From Qingshengfaniella alkalisoli (lineage in GTDB: Bacteria; Pseudomonadota; Alphaproteobacteria; Rhodobacterales; Rhodobacteraceae), in assembly GCF_007855645.1 (NCBI RefSeq), contig NZ_CP042261.1, positions 414,501 to 478,500 on the forward strand: a stretch of DNA of 64,000 bases, written 5' to 3'. The translations under genes were made by a program, and so were the position numbers. Positions 8,837 through 17,436 of this stretch are shown piece by piece. The notes beneath the pieces are model-generated. The model did not search any database. It had not been told where the DNA came from and worked only from the letters and a program-made list of their open reading frames with translations. How positions within the stretch are numbered: the stretch's first letter is position 1; each line of letters starts with the position of its first letter.

Positions 8837-9906
8837 CCGGACACTTGCAGCCACTTGTTCCGATCCGTGCCAACGGCTTCAGCGACTGTGGCGAACCCAT
8901 CACGCTCAAGCAAGCTGTCCAAGCCGCGCGCGATCTCGGCGGCTAGTGACAAGCCGCGATAGACCATTGCGGAATATAGCTGGATGGCGCTCGCACCGGC
9001 TTTGATCTTGGTATAGGCGTGTTCGGCGCTTGAAATCCCGCCTACACCGATCAGTGGCAACTTGTTCTCTGTCAGTTGCGACATGCGGGCCAGGATGCGT
9101 GTTGACGGCTCGAACAACGGTGCGCCGGACAATCCGCCCTTTTCTTGCGCGTGGCGACTGGTCAGCCCGTCGCGTGACAGTGTCGTATTGGTGGCGATGA
9201 TGCCGTCTATGCTGCTGGACAGCGCGACTTCCGCGATATCGGCCAATTCCCCGTCAGTAAGATCAGGCGCGATCTTCAGAAAGACGGGGATCGGGCGCGT
9301 CAGTTTGGCGCGCGCATTCACGACGCCGGTCAACAACGCCCAGAGAGCGGCCCGACCCTGAAGATTGCGCAGGTTTTCCGTGTTGGGAGACGACACGTTG
9401 ACAGTAACGAAATCGACATGCGCCGCACAGCCGTTCAGAACGCTTACGAAATCGGCGGCACGGTCTTCGCTGTCCTTGTTGGCCCCCAGGTTCAGCCCGA
9501 TCACTGCGTCTTCGGGTCTGCTTGCGAGCCTATGTGCGATAACATCTGCCCCGTCATTGTTGAATCCGAAGCGGTTGATCACGGCCCGATCCTTGGCCAG
9601 GCGAAACAGGCGCGGCTTGGGATTGCCCGTTTGTGGCCGCGGCGTCGCTGCGCCTACTTCGATGAAGCCGAAGCCCGCGCGCGCCAACGGATGCAGAACC
9701 TCTGCGTTCTTGTCGAACCCAGCAGCCAAACCGACCGGATTGGGCAGCTCCAACCCCGCGATTTCTGTGCGTAGCCGGTCGGAGGTGACGGGTCCGGACA
9801 GTTGCGCCAGCCCTGAACTGAGCGCCTTCAAAGCCAGTTTGTGTGCGACTTCCGGATCGAGCTGACGCAGCATCGCCAGCCCTGTGCTTTCAAGGAAATT
9901 CGTCAT
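8833..9906 (-). CDS. pyrD: Dihydroorotate dehydrogenase (quinone), class 2
   Basis: 357 residues, the usual class 2 length, with the N-terminal amphipathic helix ([20 protein letters not shown]) that docks the enzyme to the membrane. FMN-barrel motifs include GLAAGFDKN, the [11 protein letters not shown] loop, [11 protein letters not shown] with the catalytic Ser base, and [20 protein letters not shown] for the phosphate site. It oxidises dihydroorotate to orotate and reduces ubiquinone in pyrimidine synthesis. Its start overlaps the stop of the DUF952 gene by 4 bp, so the two are cotranscribed. pyrB and a pseudo-pyrC lie about 11 kb away. Confidence 0.95.
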   Translation of the reverse strand: MTNFLESTGLAMLRQLDPEVAHKLALKALSSGLAQLSGPVTSDRLRTEIAGLELPNPVGLAAGFDKNAEVLHPLARAGFGFIEVGAATPRPQTGNPKPRLFRLAKDRAVINRFGFNNDGADVIAHRLASRPEDAVIGLNLGANKDSEDRAADFVSVLNGCAAHVDFVTVNVSSPNTENLRNLQGRAALWALLTGVVNARAKLTRPIPVFLKIAPDLTDGELADIAEVALSSSIDGIIATNTTLSRDGLTSRHAQEKGGLSGAPLFEPSTRILARMSQLTENKLPLIGVGGISSAEHAYTKIKAGASAIQLYSAMVYRGLSLAAEIARGLDSLLERDGFATVAEAVGTDRNKWLQVSG

Positions 9907-10241
9907 TCAATACCTTCGGGCAATTCATGGCCGTTCGGGCCCAGGGAAATCTGGTGGGCCTCTATAATCTCGGATCGGCTTAAAGACCGGTAAAGATGTG
10001 GAAACAGGGCGCCCCCGCGCGATGGTTCCCATCTCAGCGCGTCCGACAGATCGTCTGTATCGAGAACAGCAAGTACTAGGTCCTTTTCATCGGAGAAGTG
10101 CTTGTCGAGCGTTCCCCGAAGTTGTGCAGCAGTCGAGATATGGATGAAGCCATCGCGCAGATCGTCTGGCGATCCGGTGGTTTGGCCTTCGGTGTCAAGC
10201 ACATCCCATTCCCGTGCGCGGAATATCTTGTAGATCAGCAT
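9903..10241 (-). CDS. DUF952-domain protein
   Basis: 112 residues from the ATG at 10241 ([12 protein letters not shown]); the open frame continues upstream but family members begin here. DUF952 features are [20 protein letters not shown] near residue 35 and [19 protein letters not shown] near residue 73. The family is small, soluble and of unknown activity, with a fold reminiscent of ADP-ribosyl-binding or glutathione-transfer proteins. It is the first gene of a two-gene unit with pyrD (4-bp overlap), an arrangement I believe is common in Rhodobacteraceae. A role in pyrimidine synthesis is not demonstrated. Confidence 0.82.
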   Translation of the reverse strand: MLIYKIFRAREWDVLDTEGQTTGSPDDLRDGFIHISTAAQLRGTLDKHFSDEKDLVLAVLDTDDLSDALRWEPSRGGALFPHLYRSLSRSEIIEAHQISLGPNGHELPEGIE

Positions 10242-10364
10242 GCCATGCCATTGCCCCGCACGGGTCACGGGGTCAAGCGTTCTGTCGTCTGGCAACGTGG
10301 AGCTTGCGCAACGGCTGACCGCGCGGCAGTCTGTGGCAAGTAGTTCAACAGGAGAGTGATACGA

Positions 10365-11936
10365 ATGACCCGGAGCTTGACCTTGGTATCCGTCGCAGCG
10401 TTGTTTGCTGGCGCTGCGCATGCCGATTACAACCTGACCATCCTGCACACCAATGACTTCCATTCGCGATTGGAGCCGATCACCAAATACGACAACACCT
10501 GCGCGGCAGAGGACAACGAAGCAGGCGAATGCTTCGGCGGCTCCGCGCGCCTGGTATCTGCCGTGGCCGCTGCCCGCGAGAGAGCGGAGAACTCCCTTCT
10601 CGTGGACGGTGGCGATCAATTCCAGGGAACTTTGTTCTACACCTATTACAAGGGCAAAGCCGCTGCCGAGATGATGAACAAGCTCGGCTACGACGCGATG
10701 ACGGTTGGAAACCACGAATTCGATGATGGGCCGGAAGTGCTGCGTGGCTTTATGGATGCAGTAGAGTTCCCCGTTCTGATGTCGAATGCCGATGTGTCAG
10801 GCGAACCGCATCTGGCAGACGTCCTGATGAAATCCACTGTGATGGAGTTAGGCGGCGAAAAGATCGGCCTGATCGGGTTGACCACCGAAGACACGCCAGA
10901 GATCGCCAGCCCCGGACCGAACGTCATTTTTACCGACAGCGCCGAAGCCGTGCAGGGCGAAGTCGACAAGCTGACGGACGAGGGCATCAACAAGATCGTG
11001 GTGTTGAGTCATTCGGGCTACGAGGTGGACAAGCAGGTTGCCGAGAACACCACGGGTGTTGACGTGATCGTTGGGGGTCACTCCAACACTTACCTCAGCA
11101 ACAGTTCCGAGGATGCCGAAGGACCGTATCCGACGATGATCGGCGACACGGCGATTGTTCAGGCCTATGCTTATGGCAAGTTCCTGGGCGAATTGAACCT
11201 GGTCTTCGACGATGAGGGTAATCTCGTGTCGGCCGAAGGTGAGCCGCTGATAATGGATGCCGCTGTCGCGGAGGACGGTGCGACCAAGGACCGGATCGCC
11301 GAGCTCGCGCAGCCCCTTGATGAAATCCGCAACAAGGTGGTCGCGCAGACCGCTGGACCGGTTGAAGGCGACCGCAGCTTCTGTCGTGCAGAGGAATGCC
11401 AGATGGGCAATCTCGTGGCCGATGCAATGCTGGATCGCGTAAGGGATCAGGGCGTGTCCATCGCCATCCAGAACGGTGGTGGGCTGCGTGCATCCATCGA
11501 TGAGGGCGAGGTGACGATGGGCGAAGTGCTGACCGTGCTTCCGTTCCAGAACACCCTGTCAACATTCGAGGTCGATGGCGCGACGATCGTCGAGGCGCTT
11601 GAAAACGGTGTCAGCCAACTGGAAGAGGGTGGCGGTCGTTTCGCCCAAGTGGCAGGTCTGAAATACACCTTTGATCCGGCAGCCGAAATCGGAAGCCGCG
11701 TGTCGGACGTGATGGTCATGAACGGTGACGACTGGGCACCGATCGATCCGGCCGCGACTTATGGCGTTGTGTCGAACAACTTTGTGCGCAACGGTGGCGA
11801 CGGGTTCTCGATGTTCACGGATGCGGTCAACGCGTATGACTTCGGGCCGGATGTGGCCGATGTTGTCGCGGAATACATGATCGGTCTGGGTGGTGCTTAT
11901 GAGCCGTACACCGACGGTCGCATCATGAAGAAGTAG
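10365..11936 (+). CDS. Periplasmic 5'-nucleotidase / metallophosphatase
   Basis: 523 residues from the ATG at 10365, which has AGGAGAG upstream; an in-frame GTG three codons earlier is less likely. The signal peptide probably ends at GAAHA before DYNLTIL. The metallophosphatase domain shows HTNDFHSRL, GGDQFQGT, GNHEFDDG and GGHSNTYL, the dimetal-binding residues of the UshA/5'-nucleotidase family. The C-terminal 5'-nucleotidase domain has MGNLVADAMLD, IQNGGGLRASI and NNFVRNGGDGF for nucleotide stacking. It releases phosphate from nucleotides in the periplasm. It is divergent from DUF952-pyrD, with no recognisable Pho box between them, and ends at a strong terminator. Confidence 0.92.
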   Translation: MTRSLTLVSVAALFAGAAHADYNLTILHTNDFHSRLEPITKYDNTCAAEDNEAGECFGGSARLVSAVAAARERAENSLLVDGGDQFQGTLFYTYYKGKAAAEMMNKLGYDAMTVGNHEFDDGPEVLRGFMDAVEFPVLMSNADVSGEPHLADVLMKSTVMELGGEKIGLIGLTTEDTPEIASPGPNVIFTDSAEAVQGEVDKLTDEGINKIVVLSHSGYEVDKQVAENTTGVDVIVGGHSNTYLSNSSEDAEGPYPTMIGDTAIVQAYAYGKFLGELNLVFDDEGNLVSAEGEPLIMDAAVAEDGATKDRIAELAQPLDEIRNKVVAQTAGPVEGDRSFCRAEECQMGNLVADAMLDRVRDQGVSIAIQNGGGLRASIDEGEVTMGEVLTVLPFQNTLSTFEVDGATIVEALENGVSQLEEGGGRFAQVAGLKYTFDPAAEIGSRVSDVMVMNGDDWAPIDPAATYGVVSNNFVRNGGDGFSMFTDAVNAYDFGPDVADVVAEYMIGLGGAYEPYTDGRIMKK

Positions 11937-11950
11937 AAACCTCGCGATGG

Positions 11951-11975
11951 TTGGGTCTGGCGACGCCAGACCCAA
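11951..11975. terminator. Bidirectional terminator between 5'-nucleotidase and barrel genes
   Basis: An 11-bp perfect stem (TTGGGTCTGGC / GCCAGACCCAA) with loop GAC, placed between two convergent genes. The flanking T-runs are short, so strength is inferred from stem stability. Confidence 0.75.
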
Positions 11976-11981
11976 TTGTAA

Positions 11982-12803
11982 TCATTTGGGGAACAGGAAG
12001 TTTACGTTCACCCGGGCGCCCCAGCCCTCAGGGCCGTTCTCTGGAGCTTCTGCCCAATAACGCACGCCCGCACCCACCTGCACCATATTGCCGCCAAGGT
12101 TCAGCACCTTGTTGAAGCCGGTGTTGATGGGGACGCTCCATTGTTCCGCTTCCCAGTCATAGGTGGATTCCGTGTTCAGGAAGAAGCTCGTCCCGTTTGC
12201 CCAAGTGTAGTTGACAAACGGTTGCAGGAAGGTCGATGAGATGTCGTTGCGGTCATCGTCGCCCGCATAGGACCAGATATGGTTGGTCAGCCCGCCAAAG
12301 GTCCATGGACCTTGCTGCTTCAGGACCACCGCACTCAGACCGGCGCCCCATTTTTCGCCGCCGATATCCCGGTCGGTTGCTGTCGGCCACAAGAAGACAG
12401 GACCAACGCCCCAGGTCATTCCGCCCGGCCCAGCCGCTTTTGGAGACAGGAAAAAGGTTTGCACGGTGTCACCAATGCCGCTTTGTTCGCCTTGACCCGG
12501 GAACGCGTTATCCTGGTAGACGAAGGGCACGATGGTGCGAACGATCAGATTCCAGTTGTCGTTAAGCGAAAACGGTGTAACCGGTTGCACATTCACGATC
12601 AGCCTGTCCGCGTCCTCTGGTCCGATGCCCGTGTCGTAGTTGAACTGAAACGGGACCGACGTCAGATCCGACACGGGATTGGCAGATTGGGCAGCCAGAT
12701 CCGCCGCTTTGGAAGAACCACCACCGTCTTGAGCGACCGCGCCGCTGCACAGGGTGGCTAGGACGGTGCCCAGAAATGCCGTGCGTGCGATGAGGTTGGG
12801 CAT
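11982..12803 (-). CDS. Outer-membrane beta-barrel protein (MetA-pathway/neuromedin U-like family)
   Basis: 273 residues with a signal peptide ending near GAVAQ. The mature protein alternates short amphipathic strands and turns (PFQFNYDTGIGP, GPVFLWPTATDRDIGGEKWGAG, GAGVRYWAEAPENGPEGWG) and ends in Phe-Pro-Lys. This is the pattern of the 'transporter'/Phenol_MetA_deg outer-membrane family, whose substrates are mostly unknown. AGGGA lies eight bases before the ATG. A near-perfect 18-bp palindrome lies 37 bp upstream of the start, suggesting dedicated control. The gene shares a terminator with the convergent 5'-nucleotidase and has no obvious operon partner. Confidence 0.75.
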   Translation of the reverse strand: MPNLIARTAFLGTVLATLCSGAVAQDGGGSSKAADLAAQSANPVSDLTSVPFQFNYDTGIGPEDADRLIVNVQPVTPFSLNDNWNLIVRTIVPFVYQDNAFPGQGEQSGIGDTVQTFFLSPKAAGPGGMTWGVGPVFLWPTATDRDIGGEKWGAGLSAVVLKQQGPWTFGGLTNHIWSYAGDDDRNDISSTFLQPFVNYTWANGTSFFLNTESTYDWEAEQWSVPINTGFNKVLNLGGNMVQVGAGVRYWAEAPENGPEGWGARVNVNFLFPK

Positions 12804-12839
12804 GAGACGATCCCTATCGTGACTTGTTCAGGAGGCTTA

Positions 12840-12857
12840 TTACTTTACCTAAAGTAA
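12840..12857. promoter_or_regulatory. 18-bp inverted repeat upstream of barrel gene, candidate operator
   Basis: TTACTTTA, two-base spacer, TAAAGTAA: perfectly complementary arms, 37-54 bp upstream of the start codon of the barrel protein at 12803. AT-rich against a GC-rich background. No regulator gene adjoins it, so the cognate factor is unknown. Confidence 0.55.
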
Positions 12858-12924
12858 GCATTGTGAGTCGTGAAGCTGTACCGATGAAAAGCCAAGACAT
12901 TGATGGAGAGTATGACAAACGAGT

Positions 12925-12945
12925 AGCCCCGCATGACGCGGGGCT
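12925..12945 (-). terminator. Terminator after gloA
   Basis: 8-bp perfect stem (AGCCCCGC / GCGGGGCT) with loop ATGAC, 14 bp beyond the gloA stop. On the minus strand only a weak T-rich stretch follows. Confidence 0.65.
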
Positions 12946-12958
12946 TATGGGGTATGGC

Positions 12959-13387
12959 CTACCAGTGGCCCGTGTTTTCCATGCTGACCCAAGGTTCTTG
13001 CGGCTCCAGTGAATCGCCTTCTTGGAGCAGTTCGATCGACACGTTGTCAGGTGATCGCACGAAAGCCATATGTCCGTCGCGCGGCGGACGGTTGATGACC
13101 ACGCCGTTGTCCTGAAGCGTCTGACACATCTCGTAAATGTTCTCGACGCGATAGGCGAGGTGGCCGAAATGACGGCTGTCGGACGGCAGCCCTTCGTCAC
13201 CGTCCCAGTTGTAGGTCAACTCGACCGGGCATTCTTCCTGTCCCGGGGGTGCAAGGAACACCAGCGTGAACCGGCCCTTGTCGTTGTCTATGCGGCGCGT
13301 TTCTTCAAGGCCGAGCAGCTTGTAGAAGGCGATGGATTTGTCCAGATCCTTTACGCGGACCATGGTGTGCAGATATCTGACTTTCAT
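12959..13387 (-). CDS. gloA: Lactoylglutathione lyase (glyoxalase I)
   Basis: 142 residues from the ATG at 13387, which has GAGGAGAG upstream; the open frame extends 19 codons further without support. It is a single VOC-fold unit pair with the four glyoxalase metal ligands visible at His7, Glu56, His76 and Glu119. It isomerises the methylglyoxal-glutathione hemithioacetal to S-lactoylglutathione in the cytoplasm. It stands alone, divergent from thyX. A palindrome with a TTAACGTCAA core at 13433-13446 lies about 46 bp upstream, matching one near the MerR gene at 6.5 kb, so shared regulation is possible. Confidence 0.93.
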   Translation of the reverse strand: MKVRYLHTMVRVKDLDKSIAFYKLLGLEETRRIDNDKGRFTLVFLAPPGQEECPVELTYNWDGDEGLPSDSRHFGHLAYRVENIYEMCQTLQDNGVVINRPPRDGHMAFVRSPDNVSIELLQEGDSLEPQEPWVSMENTGHW

Positions 13388-13432
13388 GGGACTCTCCTCT
13401 GTGTGGGTTGTGCAGACGCGACCACAAGCTGC

Positions 13433-13446
13433 GCTTAACGTCAAGC
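13433..13446. promoter_or_regulatory. Palindrome GCTTAACGTCAAGC between gloA and thyX
   Basis: A 14-bp near-palindrome (12 of 14 positions symmetric) containing the same TTAACGTCAA core as the element at 6491-6507. Read toward gloA it contains TTGACG, a potential -35 box. Operator function is inferred. Confidence 0.35.
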
Positions 13447-13553
13447 GGGCAGAGGCGAGGTATTCGCCGTGTGGCCCCCGATCTTGTAGTGTTGAACCGG
13501 GCGTTGGGGTATATATGGTGTCCGCATATCAGCCCGAATCGAAAGAGGTCCGC

Positions 13554-14462
13554 ATGCCCCTGTCCCCCGAGCAGCTTGAACAGATCGACGCACAGCGCAG
13601 CCAGACGCAGCAGACGCTGCGGGTCGTCAGCGCGGGGATGGAAAGCCACCTGTATAAGGCGCATGAGGTGCTGGACCACGGGTTCGTGCGCGTTGTGGAC
13701 TACATGGGTGACGATGGCGCCATCGTTCAGGCGGCGCGTGTCAGCTATGGCGCGGGGACCAAGAAAGCCCGCAACGACGAGGGGTTGATCCGCTACCTGA
13801 TGCGCCATTGGCATTCGACTCCATTCGAGATGTGCGAGATCAAACTGCATGTGAAACTGCCTGTTTTCGTCGCGCGCCAGTGGATCCGCCATCGGACGGC
13901 CAACGTCAACGAGTACTCCGCACGATATTCGATTCTGGACCGGGAATTCTATATCCCCGCGCCGGAACATCTGGCTGCCCAGTCCACGGTGAACAACCAG
14001 GGACGCGGCGATGTGCTGACAGGGGATGAGGCACAACGGGTACTCGACATCCTGCGCAGCGACGCAGGACGCGCCTATGATCATTATGAGCAGATGCTCA
14101 ACCAGGAAGGACAGGAAGGGCTGGCCCGTGAACTGGCCCGCATGAACCTGCCCGCAAACATCTACACCCAGTGGTATTGGAAGGTGGACCTGCATAACTT
14201 GTTCCACTTCCTGCGCCTTCGTGCGGACGCGCATGCACAGTACGAAATCCGGGCGTATGCCGACGTGATGTGCAAGATCGTGGCCGATTGGGTGCCTGCA
14301 GCCTATTCCGCGTTTGAGGACTACCGTATGGGCGGCGCGAATTTTTCGGCGAAAGGGCTCGACTGCATCCGCCGCATGATCGCAGGCGAGGAAGTTACAC
14401 AGGAAGGTTCTGGCATGAGCAAGGGCGAGTGGCGCGAATTCGAGGCGGCGCTGAAAGGCTGA
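13554..14462 (+). CDS. thyX: FAD-dependent thymidylate synthase
   Basis: 302 residues from the ATG at 13554 (AGAGG upstream); a longer open frame overlapping the gloA promoter is discounted. The diagnostic ThyX motif RHRX7S is present as [11 protein letters not shown] at residues 112-122. The protein is longer than classic 220-250-residue ThyX, as is usual for alphaproteobacteria. It methylates dUMP to dTMP using methylene-tetrahydrofolate, FAD and NADPH, leaving tetrahydrofolate rather than dihydrofolate. It is monocistronic, ending at a terminator shared with the convergent cold-shock gene. Whether ThyA is also encoded elsewhere cannot be seen. Confidence 0.95.
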   Translation: MPLSPEQLEQIDAQRSQTQQTLRVVSAGMESHLYKAHEVLDHGFVRVVDYMGDDGAIVQAARVSYGAGTKKARNDEGLIRYLMRHWHSTPFEMCEIKLHVKLPVFVARQWIRHRTANVNEYSARYSILDREFYIPAPEHLAAQSTVNNQGRGDVLTGDEAQRVLDILRSDAGRAYDHYEQMLNQEGQEGLARELARMNLPANIYTQWYWKVDLHNLFHFLRLRADAHAQYEIRAYADVMCKIVADWVPAAYSAFEDYRMGGANFSAKGLDCIRRMIAGEEVTQEGSGMSKGEWREFEAALKG

Positions 14463-14470
14463 AAAGCAAA

Positions 14471-14494
14471 GGGGACGCCAGATCAAGCGTCCCC
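14471..14494. terminator. Terminator between thyX and the cold-shock gene
   Basis: 8-bp perfect stem (GGGGACGC / GCGTCCCC) with an 8-base loop, 8 bp after the thyX stop and 25 bp beyond the convergent csp stop; likely serves both. Confidence 0.7.
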
Positions 14495-14519
14495 CTCAAA
14501 AAGCGTCAATGTCGGGCGC

Positions 14520-14729
14520 CTAGCCCATCAGCTGCAGTTCCGAAGCCGAAGCGCGACCGTCTCGGCCTTCACGCAGCTCGTAGGAAATTTTCTGATTATC
14601 CGCCAACCCTGTCAGCCCAGCACGTTCAACGGCCGAGATATGTACGAAAACGTCTTTTCCGCCTTCATCCGGGGCGATGAACCCGTAACCCTTCGTCGTA
14701 TTGAACCACTTCACGGTGCCTGTAGGCAT
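14520..14729 (-). CDS. Cold-shock-domain protein (CspA family)
   Basis: 69 residues, one OB-fold cold-shock domain. RNP1 (KGYGFI) and RNP2 (VFVHISA) are intact, and the protein starts MPTGTVKWFN as in alphaproteobacterial CspA. It binds single-stranded nucleic acid and acts as an RNA chaperone. GGAGAG lies upstream of the ATG at 14729; longer frames upstream are untranslated leader. The 5' leader contains a hairpin (14757-14783), which fits the structured leaders common in this family. It is convergent with thyX and divergent from an ArsC/Spx-like gene. Whether it is cold-inducible cannot be told from sequence. Confidence 0.93.
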   Translation of the reverse strand: MPTGTVKWFNTTKGYGFIAPDEGGKDVFVHISAVERAGLTGLADNQKISYELREGRDGRASASELQLMG

Positions 14730-14756
14730 CGCGTCTCTCCTTGTCTTACTCACTTT

Positions 14757-14783
14757 ACCGTCCGCAGAATGCGACGGGACGGT
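14757..14783 (-). promoter_or_regulatory. Hairpin in the csp 5' leader
   Basis: 7-bp perfect stem (ACCGTCC / GGACGGT) with a 13-base loop, ending 27 bp upstream of the csp start codon. A leader role in cold-shock translation is only a possibility. Confidence 0.3.
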
Positions 14784-14936
14784 GTGCCGCGCTCTCCTGT
14801 GATCGACCCGCAAACGAAGCAACCGAAGGAAAGATGAAGCCCACGACGCAAGGAAAACACGGATTCGCGCAAAAACAAGAATTGTTTGCCTCGATTCGGG
14901 ACAAAGTCATAAAATTTCTCACAAATGGGTGAAGTG

Positions 14937-15266
14937 ATGCTCAAACTCTATGGTTTAAAAACCTGTGACACCTGCCGGAAGGCACTAAAAGCGCTGGAAG
15001 CGGGCGGAAAACCGGTTGAATTCATTGATGTGCGGAAGACCCCTCCTTCCGCAGAGCTTCTGGCGCAATGGCTGGACCAGGTTGGCGATAAGCTGCTGAA
15101 TACGAAGTCCACGACTTGGCGCGGGCTGGATCAGGTCGATCGTGATCGCCCGGTGGTTGAGCTGCTGGCCGAGCAGCCCACCCTTATTAAACGTCCTGTG
15201 ATCGAGGGCGCTGGTAAGGTAACAGTCGGGTGGACAAAAGAGGTCCAGGCGATCTACCTGGACTGA
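14937..15266 (+). CDS. ArsC/Spx-family (YffB-like) thioredoxin-fold protein
   Basis: About 109 residues from MLKLYGLKTCDTC; an ATG four codons earlier is equally possible since neither has a strong ribosome site. It has a thioredoxin-like fold with a Cys10-x-x-Cys13 pair near the N-terminus and the family segments LLNTKSTTWRGL and LIKRPVIEG. The CxxC and the overall pattern resemble YffB/Spx-type proteins more than a true arsenate reductase, whose single Cys is followed by HNPxC context. Probable thiol reductase or regulator; substrate unknown. It overlaps the convergent DoxX gene by 13 bp. Confidence 0.8.
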   Translation: MLKLYGLKTCDTCRKALKALEAGGKPVEFIDVRKTPPSAELLAQWLDQVGDKLLNTKSTTWRGLDQVDRDRPVVELLAEQPTLIKRPVIEGAGKVTVGWTKEVQAIYLD

Positions 15267-15811
15267 TGGTGGTAAGGGGCGAGCACGCGATCAAGCGACA
15301 ACGCCCCGCCACCCTGCACGACTAATACCAATAGGACGAAGGTCCAGAAGGTACGCTGATCGGCGATCAGCGACGACGGGTCGCGGTCAAACCACATGCC
15401 GATGTCGGGCCGCGTCAATCCGTGGCCGTAGATGTCGGTCAGGCTTTGGACTGCAATGAACCCGATCATCCCAAGTGCCGCGATCCGCGTCAGCAGGCCG
15501 ATGACGATCAGAAGTGGCAAGACGAACTCTCCATAGGTGCCGGCCAGAACGACCGGATAACTCCACCACGACAGTTGGCCGGGGTCGTACCCGACAGTCT
15601 CCATCGCGCGGGGGAAAATCTGGACATAGGCGCCGGATGATAGGCGAAAAAGCCCGAAGAACCCGTCACCGAGCTTCGTCATGGCTGAGGCCCAAAAATA
15701 GATCAACAGGGTTCCGGCGAAAACGAGCCGGGCAAGCGGGGGCAGAAGCGGGTTAAGGCCTTTGCCTACCCTTGAAGAATACATCTGAAGTTGATGAATA
15801 TCATGACTCAT
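15254..15811 (-). CDS. DoxX-family membrane protein of the bufferin operon
   Basis: 185 residues with four predicted membrane helices, roughly at residues 24-44, 83-104, 109-127 and 153-172. The family segments LARLVFAGTLLIYFWASAMTK and YGEFVLPLLIVIGLLTRIAAL place it in DoxX. DoxX proteins are small inner-membrane proteins, some acting with quinones or thiol redox partners. It starts in a 4-bp overlap with bufC and is the last gene of the bufA-bufB-bufC-doxX operon. DoxX genes are commonly found with MNIO/DUF692 clusters. A role in reoxidising or anchoring the maturation system is inference. Its 3' end overlaps the convergent ArsC-like gene. Confidence 0.85.
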   Translation of the reverse strand: MSHDIHQLQMYSSRVGKGLNPLLPPLARLVFAGTLLIYFWASAMTKLGDGFFGLFRLSSGAYVQIFPRAMETVGYDPGQLSWWSYPVVLAGTYGEFVLPLLIVIGLLTRIAALGMIGFIAVQSLTDIYGHGLTRPDIGMWFDRDPSSLIADQRTFWTFVLLVLVVQGGGALSLDRVLAPYHHQSR

Positions 15812-16557
15812 TGAGCACAGCTTCCCTGTTCGAGGCGATGGATACAGCCGCCTGCCAGAAGTTTCGTAAGCAGGCTGCCAAGTGTATCAGGCGATCGGCC
15901 TTCGATGGCGGCACCCAATGTCAGCCCGCGCTTCAGAGCACCCGCAAGTGTGGCTTCTGCATCGGTCAGCATGTCCAGTTCAGGGTCGAACCGGGGGCGT
16001 GAGATAAGGATGTTCTCGGGTTGTGTGCCGGATTTGATCGGTGCGGTTGAAGTGTTCATGTGCCAAATGCTCAGTACAGGATAGCGCGACTTGAGGATGT
16101 GGCAACTTGGCGCGAACCGGACCCTACTTGCCATCAACTCATCCGGCGACAATTCCGATAACATCGACGCGTCAATCGGTGCGCTGTCGGCAGCGTGATA
16201 GGCAACGCGGCGAGTATATTCCAAACGCGCCATATCTGGCGGATAGGGCAGGGCGTGCGCTGGCGGGAACTCTTCGAGAAACTCCGATAAGCTATCGCCA
16301 TACAAGAACATCAGCGGCGATGACGGTGGATGAGACCGCAGATAAGCTCCCGCCATGGCACGGAAAAACTGTTCTCCCACCAGTTTGCGGGTGACGGGAA
16401 AGCCGGACTCCAATGCTTCGGTTAAGCTGACTGCCACGTTGTTGCGATAGATCGCAAACCTTTTGGGAGCGGGGAACCCGTCGAAATCCACGAGCCCTTC
16501 CGGCGCTACCTGTTCGGGTGCAAGGAGAGCAGACGCAAATTCCTCCCGGCGATCCAT
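15808..16557 (-). CDS. bufC: BufC/HvfC-type partner protein of MNIO enzyme (DUF2063)
   Basis: 249 residues. The N-terminal DUF2063 'putative DNA-binding' domain (about residues 5-95) is recognisable by RFAIYRNNVAVSLTEALESGFP, GEQFFRAMAGAYLRSHPP and LPYPPDMARLEYTRR. The C-terminal half is a BufC-like beta-rich domain. In characterised MNIO RiPP systems this protein binds the precursor and the MNIO enzyme to present the substrate; DNA binding has not been supported. Its start is in a TGATG overlap with bufB and its end overlaps doxX by 4 bp, indicating tight coupling. The older name HvfC applies to the same family. Confidence 0.85.
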   Translation of the reverse strand: MDRREEFASALLAPEQVAPEGLVDFDGFPAPKRFAIYRNNVAVSLTEALESGFPVTRKLVGEQFFRAMAGAYLRSHPPSSPLMFLYGDSLSEFLEEFPPAHALPYPPDMARLEYTRRVAYHAADSAPIDASMLSELSPDELMASRVRFAPSCHILKSRYPVLSIWHMNTSTAPIKSGTQPENILISRPRFDPELDMLTDAEATLAGALKRGLTLGAAIEGRSPDTLGSLLTKLLAGGCIHRLEQGSCAQ

Positions 16558-17414
16558 CAGGCCGCCCGATCCACGACGTTAGCCAAACACTGGTTGGCCC
16601 GGGCGGCTTCGGCTTCCAAGTCCGCCCAGCAGGGTACATTGTTATCCCATTCAATCAGTGTCGGTTTTGCCCCCGCTCGCTGCAGTGTATGTCTATATAA
16701 TGCCCAAACCGGGTCGGCGACTTCTCGTCCGTGGCTGTCTATCAATAGCGGATGCCCTCGGTCGTCTTTATCTTCGTCATGTCCACCCAGATGGATTTCT
16801 CCTACATGATCCAGCGGAAAAGCCTTGATGTAGTCATACGGGTCGGTCGCAAGGTTGCGTGCCGAGATGAACACATTGTTGACGTCCAACAGCAATCCGC
16901 AACCTGTGCGTTCTACCAGCGCTCGAAGAAATTCGACTTCGCCCATCTCGCTTTCAGCGAAGGCAAGGTAGCTCGAGGGATTTTCCAGCAGCATCTGACG
17001 CCCGAGCGAGTCCTGCACCTGGTTGATATGCGCGCAAACGTGATCAAGGGTTTCGGCCGTATATGGCAGTGGCAGCAGATCGTTCAGATAATGGGTCTCA
17101 TGGGTGGACCACGCCAAATGCTCCGAGAACGAAGCGGGTCGTAGCCAATCAACGAGTTTGCGCAATCGCGTCAGATGGTCGAGGTCCAACGGGGCCGTTC
17201 CGCCGATGGACAGTCCGACGCCGTGAACCGAAATTGGCATCCGGTCGGCCAGCGCGTGAAGCTGCGCGATCGGGCGTCCACCGTCACCCATGTAGTTTTC
17301 TGCGTGGATTTCCACCCACCTGACGCTTCTTGCGTCCGACATGATATCGTCGAAATGCTTCGCCTTGAAGCCGACACCCGGAGCGTGTGGTAAGTTGATC
17401 TGGACTTGGCTCAT
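16557..17414 (-). CDS. bufB: MNIO (DUF692) multinuclear iron oxidase, bufferin-modifying enzyme
   Basis: 285 residues from the ATG at 17414, which has GAGGGAG upstream. The TIM-barrel MNIO family motifs are all present: WVEIHAENYMGDGG (33-46), HGVGLSIGG (64-72), FSEHLAWS (96-103), LENPSSYL (143-150), LLDVNNVF (175-182), EIHLGGH (206-212), LIDSHGREVADPVW (224-237) and LIEWDNNVP (253-261). These supply the His, Asp and Glu ligands for two or three irons. Known relatives oxidise Cys residues of peptide precursors; in bufferins they form thiooxazoles that bind copper. It lies just beyond an attenuator-like hairpin downstream of bufA. Confidence 0.9.
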   Translation of the reverse strand: MSQVQINLPHAPGVGFKAKHFDDIMSDARSVRWVEIHAENYMGDGGRPIAQLHALADRMPISVHGVGLSIGGTAPLDLDHLTRLRKLVDWLRPASFSEHLAWSTHETHYLNDLLPLPYTAETLDHVCAHINQVQDSLGRQMLLENPSSYLAFAESEMGEVEFLRALVERTGCGLLLDVNNVFISARNLATDPYDYIKAFPLDHVGEIHLGGHDEDKDDRGHPLLIDSHGREVADPVWALYRHTLQRAGAKPTLIEWDNNVPCWADLEAEAARANQCLANVVDRAA

Positions 17415-17436
17415 CTGGGACTCCCTCATCGCAGAA

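Noticed and set aside
14937-15266. True arsenate reductase ArsC
   Set aside because: CxxC pattern and surrounding sequence fit YffB/Spx-like proteins, and no ars genes lie nearby.
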